DNA of 64,000 bases from Membranipora membranacea (lineage: Eukaryota; Bryozoa; Gymnolaemata; Cheilostomatida; Membraniporidae): positions 14,260,001-14,324,000 of the forward strand of contig OU612065.1 of assembly GCA_914767715.1 (NCBI GenBank). The letters are read 5' to 3'. Shown piece by piece: positions 12,619 through 24,676 of the stretch (position 1 is its first letter; each line of letters opens with the position of its first letter). The notes beneath the pieces were generated by a model. The model worked only from the letters and a program-made list of their open reading frames with translations, made no database searches and had not been told where the DNA came from. Made by a program: the position numbers and the translations under genes.

Positions 12619-13042
12619 TACAGAAGGCCTGTGACTCCCAGCATTATCCCTGCTCCAAGTCAGTGGCGAAGTGTAGTGGTGAGCTTTTTACAACTGTTGT
12701 TTGGTAGTTTGGAAAGAAAGAGAGTTGAGTTTGTTTTAATATAATCCTACACTATTTTAACTATATACTTACGGTGGTCAATTTTAAATTTTCAGGCATG
12801 AGGGACAAAGTAGCTAATTTGTGGACTCTATCTAATGGTTATCTGGGTAGATATATCTCCATAGTACAAAGGTCAGGATAGGCGAGCATTGACCCTCAAG
12901 TATGGGAAGTAGTGATCAGTCCACACTGAGTGGTGTTGGTTGGGTAGTAAATGGCACCAATCACATGCCACCATACTGTTCCCTCAGATTTTTAAGCAAA
13001 CTCCTTTTCTTTTTTAGGTACTGTATAGACGAATGCTTAAGT

Positions 13043-14541
13043 ATGGATGATAACCCGTTCCCAGACTTGCACATCGACGATCTGTCAGTATTGGATGCAG
13101 CTGACTCCAAAGTGGTGTGCCCTTCTTGTGGTACCAAGAGAAGATATTTCTGCTATTCCTGCATTTTATTCGTAAATGATCTGGACAAGGCAGTACCAGT
13201 TGTGAAGGTGATTAAATATCCACGTAACTCTCAAGTTAGCTCGATTAATTATTATTGTTATGGCAGTCGGTGTGACGCTCTCAGTATTTCTTCGACCGCA
13301 CAAAACGTCATCCGTCTGTTTCTTTTTTGTAAGATGATCGATGGTCTATGCAGTCTTTTACACCATTTATAGATTGATAGCTTTGTTACTTTATGATGAT
13401 TATTATGATATTATGATAATGACAATGTGTAACACGCTGTCGGATTATTTTTTAACAGACTACTCACGTAGTTTTTCTCTTATTTTAGCTTCCAGTGAAG
13501 GTTGACATTATCAAACACAAGCAGGAACTAAATAGTAAAAGTACAGCTATACATGCAGCATTGTTGGCAAGAGATGACTGTCATATATACTCTTTCCCTG
13601 ATATACCGCAATACAATCCAGAGAAAGTATGTATATATTGAAACCCATTCGGAGCTACAGATTGTGTTTCAGAACTATATTGATCTTTATTTTGGAGGCC
13701 TGTGTGTGTCTCCACATTGCTACTATCTATAAGTATAATTTATTAGGTAAAACCTTGTGACATACCATAGTTACCACACCCTATCGTGTTCAGTTTAATG
13801 TCAACAATTTCTTCACACAGGATGTCTTGGTGTTCCCATCTGATGACTGTATTACTGTAGAGCAGTGGGTAGAAAAGTCTAAAGGTAATCCAACAAAAAC
13901 AGAAGCAAACACTGAAGAAGACACAGAATCTGCTAGGAAGATTGTGTTCATAGATTGTACATGGAATCAAATTCATGGGATCATGAGATCACCACAATTA
14001 GCAGGTATGGTTAAGTCTGTGGGATAATGCTTTTCTCCATAGGGTTGAACTATTTTTGGCACATTCACAATAGTGTTGTAGTGACTGATAGGTCTGTGAT
14101 TCACTCCTTTCTCTGTTGAATTCTTTATTAGATACACTAACAATATCAAAGTCTTGCATTCAAAATCATTCACCAGTCTAGTTTAATTAGTCGCAAATCC
14201 CAAGATAAAGGAAATTGACAAAACAAATATTTACGCGCTTCCTTCATGATATTGCATCACTATTTTTCTGTCATTTTACAGATCTTCCAAGAGTTGGTAT
14301 GCATACATACAAGACCAAATTCTGGAGGCCAAATGGAAAGAGATATGATGAGACTTGCCTTGCCACTATCGAGGCAATATACTACTTTCTCAAAGAATAT
14401 CACACCATCTTCCTGGGCCTTGAATATGTTGACCAATATGATAACTTGCTCTCCATATTCAAATTCATGTACCTAAAAATTAAGGACTTTCACAGTGGGG
14501 GAGCTAACCTGAAAGCGTACAAGAGGAAACTGCCTGATTGA
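13043..14541 (+). CDS. DTWD1: DTW domain protein 1, tRNA-uridine aminocarboxypropyltransferase
   Basis: DTWD1 enzymes transfer the aminocarboxypropyl group of SAM to uridine in tRNA (acp3U formation). Exons are 13043-13207, 13489-13626, 13821-14004 and 14282-14541 (TGA), all in phase, giving about 248 residues; human DTWD1 is somewhat longer at about 304. Visible hallmarks are a CxxC...CxxC zinc-binding pair near the N-terminus (CPSCGTKRRYFCYSC), the VDIIKHKQELNSKSTAIHA block, VFPSDD, the DTW-family core FIDCTWNQIHGIM, and the C-terminal CLATIEAIYYFLKEYH plus YDNLLSIFKFMY. The start at 13043 is chosen because it is the first ATG after an acceptor (TTTTTTAG, 13010-13017) and sits in an AGTATGG context; the frame stays open upstream, so a longer N-terminus is possible. 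The gene converges on GPS2 with 470 bp between stop codons. Confidence 0.9.
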
Positions 14542-15010
14542 CTACACGTGGACATGAATTATACAACATTTTATATCTTGATGAGAATGTTACTCTTGGC
14601 CTGTTGTAGACCAAGAGAATGTACAAAATGTATCAATATTAAATCGCAATTGTCTGTATAAAATATAACAATAATGGTTAAGAAAATGTCATGTAATGAT
14701 ACATATTTTGAACATGATAAAAAACAACCAATCAAATAATATGAAAGATGAACTGTAACCAAGTATGCTCATTAATGTATGCTTATTGACAACGTAACAT
14801 CTAACGCATAATGTTGAACAGAACAGTATTAAAAGCTGTAACATAAGCTAACGGTATGCTGACATCAATGAACACCCTATCATTGCTTACATATCATACA
14901 GTTCTAGCTGTACTTCATTTTAGCTGTGCATGCAATTACTCTTCGTCGACGGGATTTGTAATCCTAATTGCTTGTAATGGCAAAAAAAAACTTTCTTAAG
15001 ATGGTATACA

Positions 15011-18000
15011 TCACTTCCAGCGATTGTCCTTGTACTGGTTGTATTGGTTCCTGGATTGAGGTTGATGTTGATTACCTTGTTTCATAGGCATACTCTGTCT
15101 GGGCGGCGGTGGGGGTGGAGGGTGTGACTGTATGGCATACCCTGTCACTATACTTCCTATGAAAACAAAGTATTTTATCAACAAAAGTATAAATACAGTA
15201 AGTAAGATATCAGAAGAAAGAGTTACTGACACAAAAAATGCTGCGGAATTGAATATACGTACAGACTTCTCTTGTAACGTCTCATGGTCATAGAGAGAAG
15301 CTGACCGTGTTGGATTGTTCAAACCCCATGGTCTCAATCACAACCTGACACACAACTATCTCAATTCTGTTCGCCTCCATATTTCATTGTTTGAGATCAG
15401 CTTGGGAAATTGTCAGTCAATCATAGGCCAACACACAACCAGCCCTTAAAAGCCTTCAGGAAGGCCAACAGGCTACACAAAGATAATCAATGAAAGAAAT
15501 GAAATTGGCATTGAGAAAGCTGTACATAACCTCATTGGCCTAGGCAGAAATTGTTCAGGTTTATGGCGAATTCAATGATCCAGTTTCAATACATTCCAAC
15601 TGTAATGTTGCTTATCTATGGTTTCCTTCGATTAAAATCAGTTTTCAATAGTCATACACCTATGGTTGGTTTGTCATAGACCAGTTTCAGATCATGCTAA
15701 TAAATATCAGTGTCAACATAATAAAATTACATTATTACTCACCTTTGTTATTGTTAGAAGAATGCCTCTGTTGAGGTGGCATCTGTTGTGTACCTCGCCC
15801 ATCTTCTGACATAGCATGCTGTACTGACTGCTGTAACTTCTGCCCTAATGTGTGACCTTCAGCAAATAAAAACGGCCATGAAAATCACGTTTGCCCTTAC
15901 TCAAGCGGCATGGTACAATGTTGACAGAACCTCCAAAACAAAAAGGAAACAAAAATTTTTTTCTTTATATAAATAGCTTCTTTCTTACTTTGAAATGAGT
16001 CTGAGATGTTCGGTTTCTGTGATTTGTTGCCTGGTTTCTGATGACCAGGGTGTGTCTGATAGGAGTTATAACCTTGCTGTCCACCAAACTTGTTATTGTG
16101 AGATCCACCGTAGGGCTGATTTGCCTGTAAATGAATCATACTCAGAAATTTTGAACGAGACAACATTCATAACAATAGGGGCAAATAATGTACATTAAAA
16201 CAAAGTCAATCATTGTCGCCCAAGCACATGAGCACACATGAGCATACACGGGAAACAATAAGAAGATAATTTAAACTACAAAAGTTGATCTCGCAATGTC
16301 ATAAACGAAAGTTTCAACTAGGTGTATTTGCTCAAATGTGTATCTGCACTGATAATATCATATTTACTGGGTGCCACCAGGGAGGGTCCCTGGTGCCACC
16401 CTCCCTGCACAAACATAATAGCCATTGCAATTAAGAGTTATCTACTCTCTGAACAACAAGTTCAATAAGGGGACAACTCCAACATTTGGTATTTGTTTTG
16501 GATTGCACATACTACCCTCCCTGCACTTACTATAGAGTAGTGTCAGTGAGCGTCCATTACAGGTCGAAAAAGATGGTTGGTATCGTTATTCATTATCGAC
16601 AGAAATACTCCAACTCCAGCCATATAATGACTATAACTATGCTGCTTGGGCTCAGTTTTATTAGTTCAAACTTACTGATATAGTCTATTTTTTCATGTCT
16701 GATTTGTATAGATTAGATGGCTGCACTCCTTTTTGTCCCAGTGTATGGCTTATCAGTAATGATACTGTATGCAATATAAAATCTCCCAATTAATCTTCAT
16801 GTTGTGGTAATGGTAAGACTACGACTCAAACTTGCAACAGTTTTATGCACATTGATTCTTACTGGAGGGAAGGTGAATACATTCGGTACTTGTTGATTTG
16901 GAGTTGGCGATGGGCTCCTCTGTCTTTTCACAGTATTAGACTGCAGTGCATTGGATGGAGGGTTATGTACTGGCCCAGAGCCCTACAAAAAGAAAGAGGT
17001 TACTTTACTCATACTCTCTTGTTTTAACATTGAATGATGAGACAATCCAGGAGCTAATCCAATAAAAGTATTCCGGTGGATTTAACTCTTCTTCTGACCC
17101 GCCAAACATTCATCATCAATATGTCAGAGGCTTCATAATGAAAAAAAAAACACGTCATGTTTAGTAGAGTGTTGAAATAATGTGTCGCTGTCATGCTAAG
17201 AAGGCTGGTGTATGTCACTTGGGATATCCCTTCATCAGAGAGGTTTAATTCAAGCGGGATAAAATACATGATGACTATAAGTTTGTCGTTTGCTGATGGA
17301 TAATCCTAGGGCCGATGACCAGAAGAGGATATATGGTCAAACACCATAGTCTACAATAGTGGCTATCCCCATGATGATATTACACACCTGAGGTATTCCC
17401 GGGTGTAGAGGTTTGAACATGACCGGGCGGCCCATATGTCCAGTACCATGTCCGGTACCACTGAGGAACTGCGGCATGGGACCATGGCCAGTTGGCCCTC
17501 CTGCAGGATAAAACTGTGTCTCATGCTTCTTCTCGTTGACTTTTTTCGTGTTCTCTGTCTCCAGTATCCTCTTTAACTGGGCAAACAGCTTGCTCTTCTC
17601 CTATAACACATTACATTTGCACTAATTCCATCGAATCATGTTCATGAGCAACCCAGCACGCATATGGTTGGAAGGCTGTCATCAGCTTGGGAATTTACAC
17701 GGCCATAGTCTCCGTAAATGCGCAGTGATAGTGATATTATAGTGGTATATTGAAAAAAGTACACCCAAGGGGGACTAAATCTTTAGACTCCAATTGCCTG
17801 GTAGTGAAGACCAAACACGGTAACTGTTTGCAAGATCTCACCAATTCCGCTCGTATTACTCAAACAACACATATTTTTTCTTGTCGCATTATCATCCAAC
17901 TGTTTGCATATGAAAAAGTTTTAATTCGATCTGCCATTACCTTTTTGTGGTCTTCAAGCTGTTTGTCAAGTCGGACAATCTCATCTTTAGTCTGCTGCAA

Positions 18001-18721
18001 TGAGTTCTTGTTTTCGTTTTCAAGTCTTTTCCTTCGCTCCGCTTCTTTTCTTTGTCTCTCCAATGCAAGATCCGCTTCCTGAAAAAAACGAGCGTTTTAC
18101 AATGAGTGTTATGTATTGATAATTATTGAGACTCATGAATTCACGCATCGAAACTACATTTTTAGTACACGTTACGCATTAAGCTGTCAAGACATGCCAA
18201 CAGCCAAAAAGAAGCTAGTACAAGGAGTAGGCCTACTCCTTTTTATAGCCTGTGTTGACAAGGTTTTCGGTCGAACATAGCCTGTCAAGACAGGCTATCC
18301 TTGTACCAAGGAGTATAAGGGTGGAGAGGAGAAATAACATCCAATCCTTTTCACCCCTTGGTGTGATTACACACGAGAATTAGCATAGTATCAATGATTG
18401 ATTGTTCAGAATCATTGTGTTGTTCTCTCAAATGAATCACAATCAGAGAATTAGTATTTGGTAATTTGGCATAATTAACCTATGGATTATATTTAATTCT
18501 CAATCCATTTGTTGATTACAACAAGGAGTAACTTCAAGTAGCATTCATTCTAGCCTGTCTTGACATACATTCATTCATGATTTTAACAACAAGATTGAAG
18601 GTGAAAAACTATTCTGTTTTACCTGTTCCTGCTTCCTTTTTTCTCTTTCACGCAATATATGACGTTTAAGAGCTTGGTATGTCGCTCTGGTCATCTTTCT
18701 TCTCTCAATCAAGGCAGGCAT
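15011..18721 (-). CDS. GPS2: G protein pathway suppressor 2 (GPS2)
   Basis: GPS2 is a subunit of the NCoR/SMRT-HDAC3-TBL1 corepressor complex and also inhibits Ubc13 and JNK signalling. Minus-strand exons are 18721-18623, 18078-17941, 17600-17388, 16982-16863, 16124-15989, 15856-15743 and 15156-15011, all phase-consistent, coding for about 321 residues (human 327). The N-terminus begins MPALIERRKMTRATYQALK, very close to the vertebrate MPALLERPK start. It continues as a charged helical coiled coil (ERQRKEAERRKRLENE, TKDEIVRLDKQLEDHKK, KSKLFAQLKRILETE), which in the family binds TBL1 and SMRT. The rest is low-complexity Gly/Pro/Gln/His/Asn sequence, ending in a poly-Pro run and NQYKDNRWK, which parallels the vertebrate NPRFYHK terminus. 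The first exon is preceded by a CAG acceptor-like site, so a 5' UTR exon may exist. PIGL lies divergently upstream. Confidence 0.9.
16369..16410. repeat. CAGGGAGGGT palindromic element, copy B, in GPS2 intron
   Basis: GGGTGCCACCAGGGA and TCCCTGGTGCCACCC flank a 3-base centre (16369-16401, one mismatch), followed by CCTCCCTG. About 30 bases downstream is GAGTTATCTACTC and then GGGGACAACTCC, the same arrangement as copy A. Another CCCTCCCTGCAC follows near 16515. Confidence 0.75.
18223..18298. repeat. Two perfect palindromes upstream of GPS2 exon 2
   Basis: AGGAGTAGGCCTACTCCT (18223-18240) is an 18-bp perfect palindrome. ATAGCCTGTC at 18277-18286 is inverted at 18289-18298 with a 2-base centre. 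The outer sequences CTAGTACAAGGAGTA and CTTGTACCAAGGAGTA are similar too, so this is probably one degenerate palindromic element in the GPS2 first intron. Confidence 0.65.
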
Positions 18722-20399
18722 GTTGCCTGAAATGATAAGAGATAGCTACAAGTGTACAGAATAATGTTTTATATTTTAAAATTTTATTTTATGTACATTG
18801 AAATTGATTCTAGTCCAAATTTAAGCAATATAAATGTCCTTTTAATAAAGTCTTCCTTGTGCCTATATTGAGTGCAGTGTACTGTTTCAAACTATATTTG
18901 AATATAGGTCAAGGCCAAAAAAATTTAAAAAATGGAACTCAACATTTTTAGGCTGTGATTATCATAAAATTACACTTATTGCTGTATTTCAGACTAAAAC
19001 TGGTTCTGAGGTACTGATAATATGGACAGCTAAAACTATTCATTCAAGTTCTGTGGATACAGTTATCTGAAGTGACCCACTGGCTGCAATGAACGATCCC
19101 TCTCATTGCTGGCTGTGCAGCATTTTCTCATTCGTCTCCCACCAGCCAGTCTGAGTCTTAATTCTTTTTACTATACATGTATATATATATATGTCAACAA
19201 GGCTAGACCAATACTTTAAATTACCTCTTCTTATGCATGACATGTGAGTGTCTGACTGACCATTTGCTGTGTTATCAAGAATGAAGTTGTAGGTAGTGAT
19301 GTGAGAATCTTTGGGCATTGCTCCATGACCATAATAACAAATACTAATAAAATAGGCTAGGCTATGTATTTCCCACGCCGGGGGGCCGTCGGGCAAGGGG
19401 CAGAAGTCTGGGGGGCTCAGACTATGTATATATATGTGTGTGTGTGTGTGTAATTTAGTTCATGATATCCATACTCCAAGTTACACTGTCTTTGTTTATT
19501 TATACCATGGTACTATCAGCATTTTTCTTTTGTGCTGGCCTTACTGCAGCATTATGGCACTTATGGCATCCCTATGCATATTCTCGTACCACTGTTGGCG
19601 GCTACTCGACGAGAACCCATCTGATGCTATAACTCCCCACTTATTGATCTTGTTGAGTCGTGTTGTTAGCAAACCGGTAAATAAGTCTAATAATATACCT
19701 GCCGTTCTAGTTCATTCATATGTGGGATACCTGTAGACCATTGGCGCATATAAAAAACTGTACCGTGTTACATTGTGTGCAAGTATGTGGCTGTCTATGC
19801 ACAGCAGACCAGTTCATTATTCCCAGCCCACTGATTCAATGATAGTAGAGGCATCATTATGATTCCATGACAACCTCACTTGCACAACAACCGCACTAAT
19901 CAGCATATGGCTAGAGACAGTAGATGCATATAATGGTAGTATGCAGGTAGTGACTAGGGATGGATTCAAATAGAGATTGACACAAGATGACTGACCCATC
20001 CTAAAGCCCATGGGTACAGGTAATCATGGACATGGTAGCCTTCTTACTTGGTTTTGGGAGCACAGTCAGTGCAGAGAGATGGGAAGATTAGTTCTTTTGC
20101 ACCACCAAGCCCTGGGAAAAGACGATTCCTTTCTGTTCACACGGTGACCATTCCAACCCCACTGTTCCTGTTGAACTCAGCTTGTAATCCATTGTGTTCT
20201 TTTAAATTACAAACATGAGACAGGGTCACAGTTTTTGATGACTGTGGATTTTAGCTCTTAGTCTTACAGGGTGTATATGTGTCTCTTTGGTTTGGAAGTC
20301 TTCTTGATGGGTTTTTGTCAATGCCGATGCCCACAAATACGTTTTTACCTGCAAAGAAATACTTATTGCTTTTGTCTTTTCCAGGAAAAAAAATCAGTC
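18722..20399. other. Divergent GPS2/PIGL intergenic region
   Basis: No coding exon is supportable here. The stretch should hold the promoters of both divergent genes. A (TA)n(TG)n microsatellite lies at about 19426-19451. The sequence just before the PIGL ATG contains TTTTCCAG (20378-20385), which looks like an acceptor, so PIGL probably has a non-coding upstream exon. Confidence 0.5.
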
Positions 20400-21104
20400 A
20401 TGATCTACTTCATTTGTGGAGTTGTCATCTTAATTGCCTGTCTTTACGCAAGAGGGAGCAACTCTAAGATATTTGACCACAAGACAGTTATGCTTGCGAC
20501 GGCGCATCCAGATGACGAGTGCATGTTTTTTGGACCAACTATTACAGCCCTACTAAACGCTGGATCTAGAGTGCATATATTGTGTCTATCGACAGGTAAT
20601 TGGTATGGTATTGGTGACAAACGTAGACTAGAATTTTTTAAGAGCTGTGAGGCTATGGGTGTAGACAGTGGGTACTGCCATATAATTGACGACCCAAAAC
20701 TCCCTGACAGTCCTACCATAACGTGGGACAATGCATATATTATAAGCATCCTAGAAGAACATATCAAAAATAAAAATGTGACTGCTTTATTGACATTTGA
20801 TAAATATGGTGTTAGTGGTCACCATAACCATATAAGTGTATATGAGGCTGTCTCAAAATACTCCAATCCCGTATTAGCAAAGTTCAAGCTTACTTCTATC
20901 AACAGTTTCAGAAAATATTCCTCATTTATTGATGTAGCTACTGCTACCTTTTTTGGTGAGCAAAAGATTTTAACACCGATTTCTGCTTTTAAGAAACCAT
21001 ACCTCGCGATGTTCAAACATAAAACTCAGCTTATGTGGTTCCGATATCTCTACCTAATGTTTTCTAGATATATGTTTATGAACACTCTTGAGGTGATGCA
21101 ATAA
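20400..21104 (+). CDS. PIGL: GlcNAc-PI de-N-acetylase (GPI anchor synthesis)
   Basis: PIGL removes the acetyl group from GlcNAc-phosphatidylinositol at the ER membrane, the second step of GPI-anchor synthesis. The coding region is a single exon of 234 residues (human 252). It opens with an N-terminal membrane segment (MIYFICGVVILIACLYARG). The LmbE/PIG-L family metal motif follows as ATAHPDDECMFFGP at about residues 37-50, then LCLSTGNWYGIGDKRRLE and a late His motif (SGHHNHISVYEA). The ATG at 20400 is preferred over an in-frame ATG at 20271 because a TTTTCCAG acceptor-like site lies just before it and because the protein then begins directly with the anchor. The late motif TFDKYGVSGHHNH matches the family well. 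The single coding exon is unusual beside its many-exon neighbours and could reflect intron loss or retroposition. Confidence 0.92.
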   Translation: MIYFICGVVILIACLYARGSNSKIFDHKTVMLATAHPDDECMFFGPTITALLNAGSRVHILCLSTGNWYGIGDKRRLEFFKSCEAMGVDSGYCHIIDDPKLPDSPTITWDNAYIISILEEHIKNKNVTALLTFDKYGVSGHHNHISVYEAVSKYSNPVLAKFKLTSINSFRKYSSFIDVATATFFGEQKILTPISAFKKPYLAMFKHKTQLMWFRYLYLMFSRYMFMNTLEVMQ

Positions 21105-22212
21105 GAATTAATTTTTAACAATTTTTGAGTCGTCATTAAAATACGTGATTCAGTGCTCATACTTGCTTCCTTTTCTGCCACATGAGACATTCCAATTTCC
21201 TCTATGGTTTTAAAATCATATTGTATAATATTCTAAATCTATGTATATATATTGTGTGTGTATGGATTGATTCATCAGTATGAGAATTTTCATTATCATT
21301 TTAAAATTAAAATTTGAATCCCCAAACTTCATTTCCATTCTTATTGAGCATGTTTGAATATTTTTAACAATCATGTTAGTTTAGCCTTCTCACAATTATT
21401 AACATGGGATGAAAAAAAAAACAATGTTTGCAGAGGGAGATATTGAATGTCAAATAAATATTTTCACGCAATTGGGACCGGGAAGCTGCGACATTTCAGC
21501 GGGGAGATCCAAACTTATTTATTGAAAATTGCAATTTAATTTACACTATTTGAATATTGTACATCGGGAATTTGATCAAGACCCACCAAGACAATAATGC
21601 ATCCTTTATCTCAAAGATTCAGCTCTCCCGGCCAACAGAGATGACAAACATTCTTTAGGCCAACAATATTTTATTCATGACATAAAAAACATGCTGTGTA
21701 TTGGGGCAGTAGTTTACGAGCAGTGGTTTATGTAGCAGTAGTTGACGATCAACTACTGCTCGACACCATAGTCTGCTATAGAATGGTGTTCCCTACATAA
21801 TGAAACTGTAAATTTTGAGAAAAACAGCTCGGCACTTATTTTGGCACTCTATTACTATCAAACTTGAAGAAAATTATGTAAATTTACTTACACTGCTTCA
21901 GTGCAATTGTATACTCCTGACATAAAATATATACCTACCATATGCCCTAAAGCAGCTAAATAACTTCATGTTACTTTTATACTATATAGCATAGCATTGA
22001 TGTGATTGTATAGCTACTATTTACGCTCCAGACAATCACACAAAACAATCCATTGAAATCCACCTAATATTGCAGATCAATAGTATTATTTATTACCCAT
22101 GTGAATTTGACAATTCTCATTGCATAGACTTTGACAAAGGTGTTAGTCGTTCATTATGTGGAATACACAAGCTGCCTGAATCACTTCGAACTGTGACCAG
22201 TCCAGAGAAAAC
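21105..22212. other. Spacer between PIGL and tetraspanin, with 12-bp hairpin
   Basis: I see no gene in this AT-rich stretch. AGCAGTAGTTGA (21734-21745) is perfectly inverted as TCAACTACTGCT (21749-21760), and related GCAGTAGTTTACGAGCAGTGG copies lie just upstream, suggesting a small palindromic element. Confidence 0.55.
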
Positions 22213-24676
22213 ATGGGCTTCGATGGTTTGATGACAGGTTTTCTTGTGACTTTGAATGTTATATTCTTTGTAAGTATCCTTCCAGCTTCAATTTTAAGCC
22301 TTCTTATCAGACTTCATCTAGCCCATTAATGGTGTTTCTGGTTAGCATAGGGTGTTTTTTTTCTGGATTAATTTCAATATAAATCTTGAACAAGATAATG
22401 TAGGGTTTGGTGTTAACCTCCTGGCTCAATCTAGTTATATCAGAGGCTCTTGTTAGAAAATTTTATTGAAAATATTGGTTGTTGTAATTTTCTATCCATG
22501 CAATTCGCTGCTCAGCTGTCTGGTTTTGTAATAATTTGTAGTCGATTGGTACTGCCACCCTGGGTGTGGGTATATGGGTGAAGGTTGACAGCGATTACTT
22601 GTTCGCATTGACAAAAGAAGTCAGTGGCACAGACTTTGATGAAACTGATATACCATCACTTCTCGAAAGCGCTGTTCTGGTTCTGATTGTGGCAGGTGCT
22701 TGCATATTCCTACTGGGATTTTTTGGCTGTTGTGGAGCATTACTGCACAAAAGTAAAGGAGGAAAACTTCTTCTAAAAGTGGTAAGTGAAAGCACAATAT
22801 CAAGATCCATATCTAGCACATGAACATAATTTTATTGTGTTGAAAATATGAGTTTTATCTAGAATTGTATCTCTGATCAAAGTCAACTGAACTATTATCC
22901 TCTAAGACTAAGAGTTCAACCAAGGGGTAACAGAGCTGTTGCTCCTTGGCTCAACTAAAGAAATGGTTTGCATCACTTTTCAGCCATTCTATATCGGCTT
23001 GAATCAAGCTGCTTGATTATGTCGTAAGTATTGTGAAATGTTGAACTGAAACCCAGGCCACATATGAAGATTTACCTCTCTCCCGCCATTCTCCCTGCTC
23101 CCACAAATGGAAAACGTTCTGGTCTATCAATGGTACGGGGTACATGTATGTTTCAGTATTGCATGATCGTGTTAATCCTGGTGGTGGTAGAGTGTGCTGG
23201 AGTTGTTGTCACCTACCTCTTCTATGAAAAAGTAGAGGGCAAGCTTAACGACCTGTTGAGCGGGTCATTGAATCGAAACTACGATGCTACATTCACACAT
23301 GAAGGAGATGGAAAGTATACATACTCATCAAATGGTGACCCCATCACCTTGGCCTGGGACATTGTTCAGCTTCAGGTACATACTACAATCTCCACAAACA
23401 AAGTACCACATTTGAAACACCTACAATTATTTTCTCTAAAGAAGACAACATTATTATTATATTAAAATAATGAACCCGCCATTGGCTACCTGCTGTGGTA
23501 GCAAATTATGAGCTGTTTAATTCTTATGCCATTACCACCTTTTACTTCCTGGTTGAGGTACTACAAACTGACAATCAGCAGAGTGGTATTTGAATTGCCT
23601 TATATGTTTTAAATAAATTTATAGTATGAGTGTTGTGGAGTAAGCGGTGGAGCAGATTATAAGCCAACAAATATGACTTGGAGTGCAGCTACGTTGAATG
23701 TACCTCCAACATGCTGTAATATAAGTGATGGAAGTCAAAATATGATAACAGACTTGAAAAATGAGCAAGATTCCTCCTTCACCTTAGATGACCAGTCATG
23801 TCCTACCCAAGACCATGAAAATTTTAAATCTGTGAGTATTGCTATGAAATAACAAAAGTGTAATACACCAAGCTGCGATGTATTACTGTTGTTATCCAAA
23901 ATGCAGTAGACAAAAAATGTTGATATTACTATTTTCAAAAATCTGCACTCAGATGTGAAAAATGATCAGCATTTAGTTAGGTCGGCTCATCAAGATGTAG
24001 CTCCTGATTACTCCTCACACTTGCACATTAATTTTCTTCAACATTAACATTTAAATTCTAATTTTCTGATTGTCTGGATTAAAAAACATCAAATACTTAC
24101 TCTGTGAATACATCCTCACTGCATTCCAAATTATCTATCAATATGATTAACAATATTGCACAGCAGGTCATATTGAGCAGTTTAACCTGCACTAAGGCTT
24201 AATGACTTTTGACAGGGCTGCTATGAAGAAGTGAAGAAAGCTATCGAAGAGAACATTGGTATATTCATTGGTGTTGGAGCAGGCACTGTCGGTATAGAGG
24301 TGATTTATTACTTCCCAAAAAACACTTACAAATCAGATTGAGATACAAACTTGGCGTGCATATTATGGTAGTCAAAGTTCTCAGACAGCTCCCATGCGAG
24401 TTAGTGGCATTACACTATCAACAACCCATTTCTAGGAAACAGTTGGTTGATGATGCAATGCCACTAACTCGCATTGAAGCCATCTGAGCACTAAGACTAT
24501 TATTATGATAATCGAGACCTCTCAACTGTTGTGATTTTCATTAGGTGTGGTATCCTCTCATCTTCATTTAAGTGTAATGATGTGACATTTTGTAGGTGTT
24601 GTGCATAGTATTTGCATGCTGCCTGGCCAGGAAGAGTCCGGACGAAGTATCGGTTCTGAAAATTCCTGAAACATGA
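22213..24676 (+). CDS. Tetraspanin family membrane protein
   Basis: Tetraspanins organise membrane microdomains with integrins and other partners. Exons are 22213-22269, 22542-22781, 23157-23375, 23625-23831, 24216-24299 and 24596-24676, all phase 0, coding for about 295 residues. Four membrane segments are visible: TM1 around residues 9-32 (ending SIGTATLGVGIWV), TM2 (VLVLIVAGACIFLLGFFGCCGA), TM3 (YCMIVLILVVVECAGVVVTYLF) and TM4 (IGIFIGVGAGTVGIEVLCIVF). The large extracellular loop of about 110 residues carries the diagnostic CCG (YECCGVSGG) plus a later CC and GCYEE, matching the six-Cys pattern. One or two N-glycosylation sites (NMTW, NISD) are present. The short cytoplasmic tail ends KIPET. 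All introns in phase 0 is also common in this family. I cannot assign a vertebrate subfamily member. It converges on BCAT. Confidence 0.9.
24394..24474. repeat. 18-bp perfect inverted repeat in last tetraspanin intron
   Basis: ATGCGAGTTAGTGGCATT (24394-24411) is perfectly inverted at 24457-24474 around 45 bases. The outer flanks, CAGACAGCTCCC and GAAGCCATCTG, are partly complementary too. It looks like a very small hairpin transposable element. Confidence 0.8.

Larger units (their letters stand above)
11374..13042. other. Spacer with palindromic repeats
   Basis: The spacer between the coactosin-like gene and DTWD1 has no supportable exon. It contains two palindromic elements (12092-12157 and 12526-12618, listed separately). 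A 5' UTR exon or the promoter of DTWD1 may lie near 12700-13017, because the DTWD1 coding exon begins after an acceptor-like TTTTTTAG at 13010-13017. Confidence 0.5.

Noticed and set aside
20271-20399. In-frame N-terminal extension of PIGL
   Set aside because: It lies before a TTTTCCAG acceptor-like site, has odd Cys/Phe-rich composition and pushes the known N-terminal membrane anchor inward.
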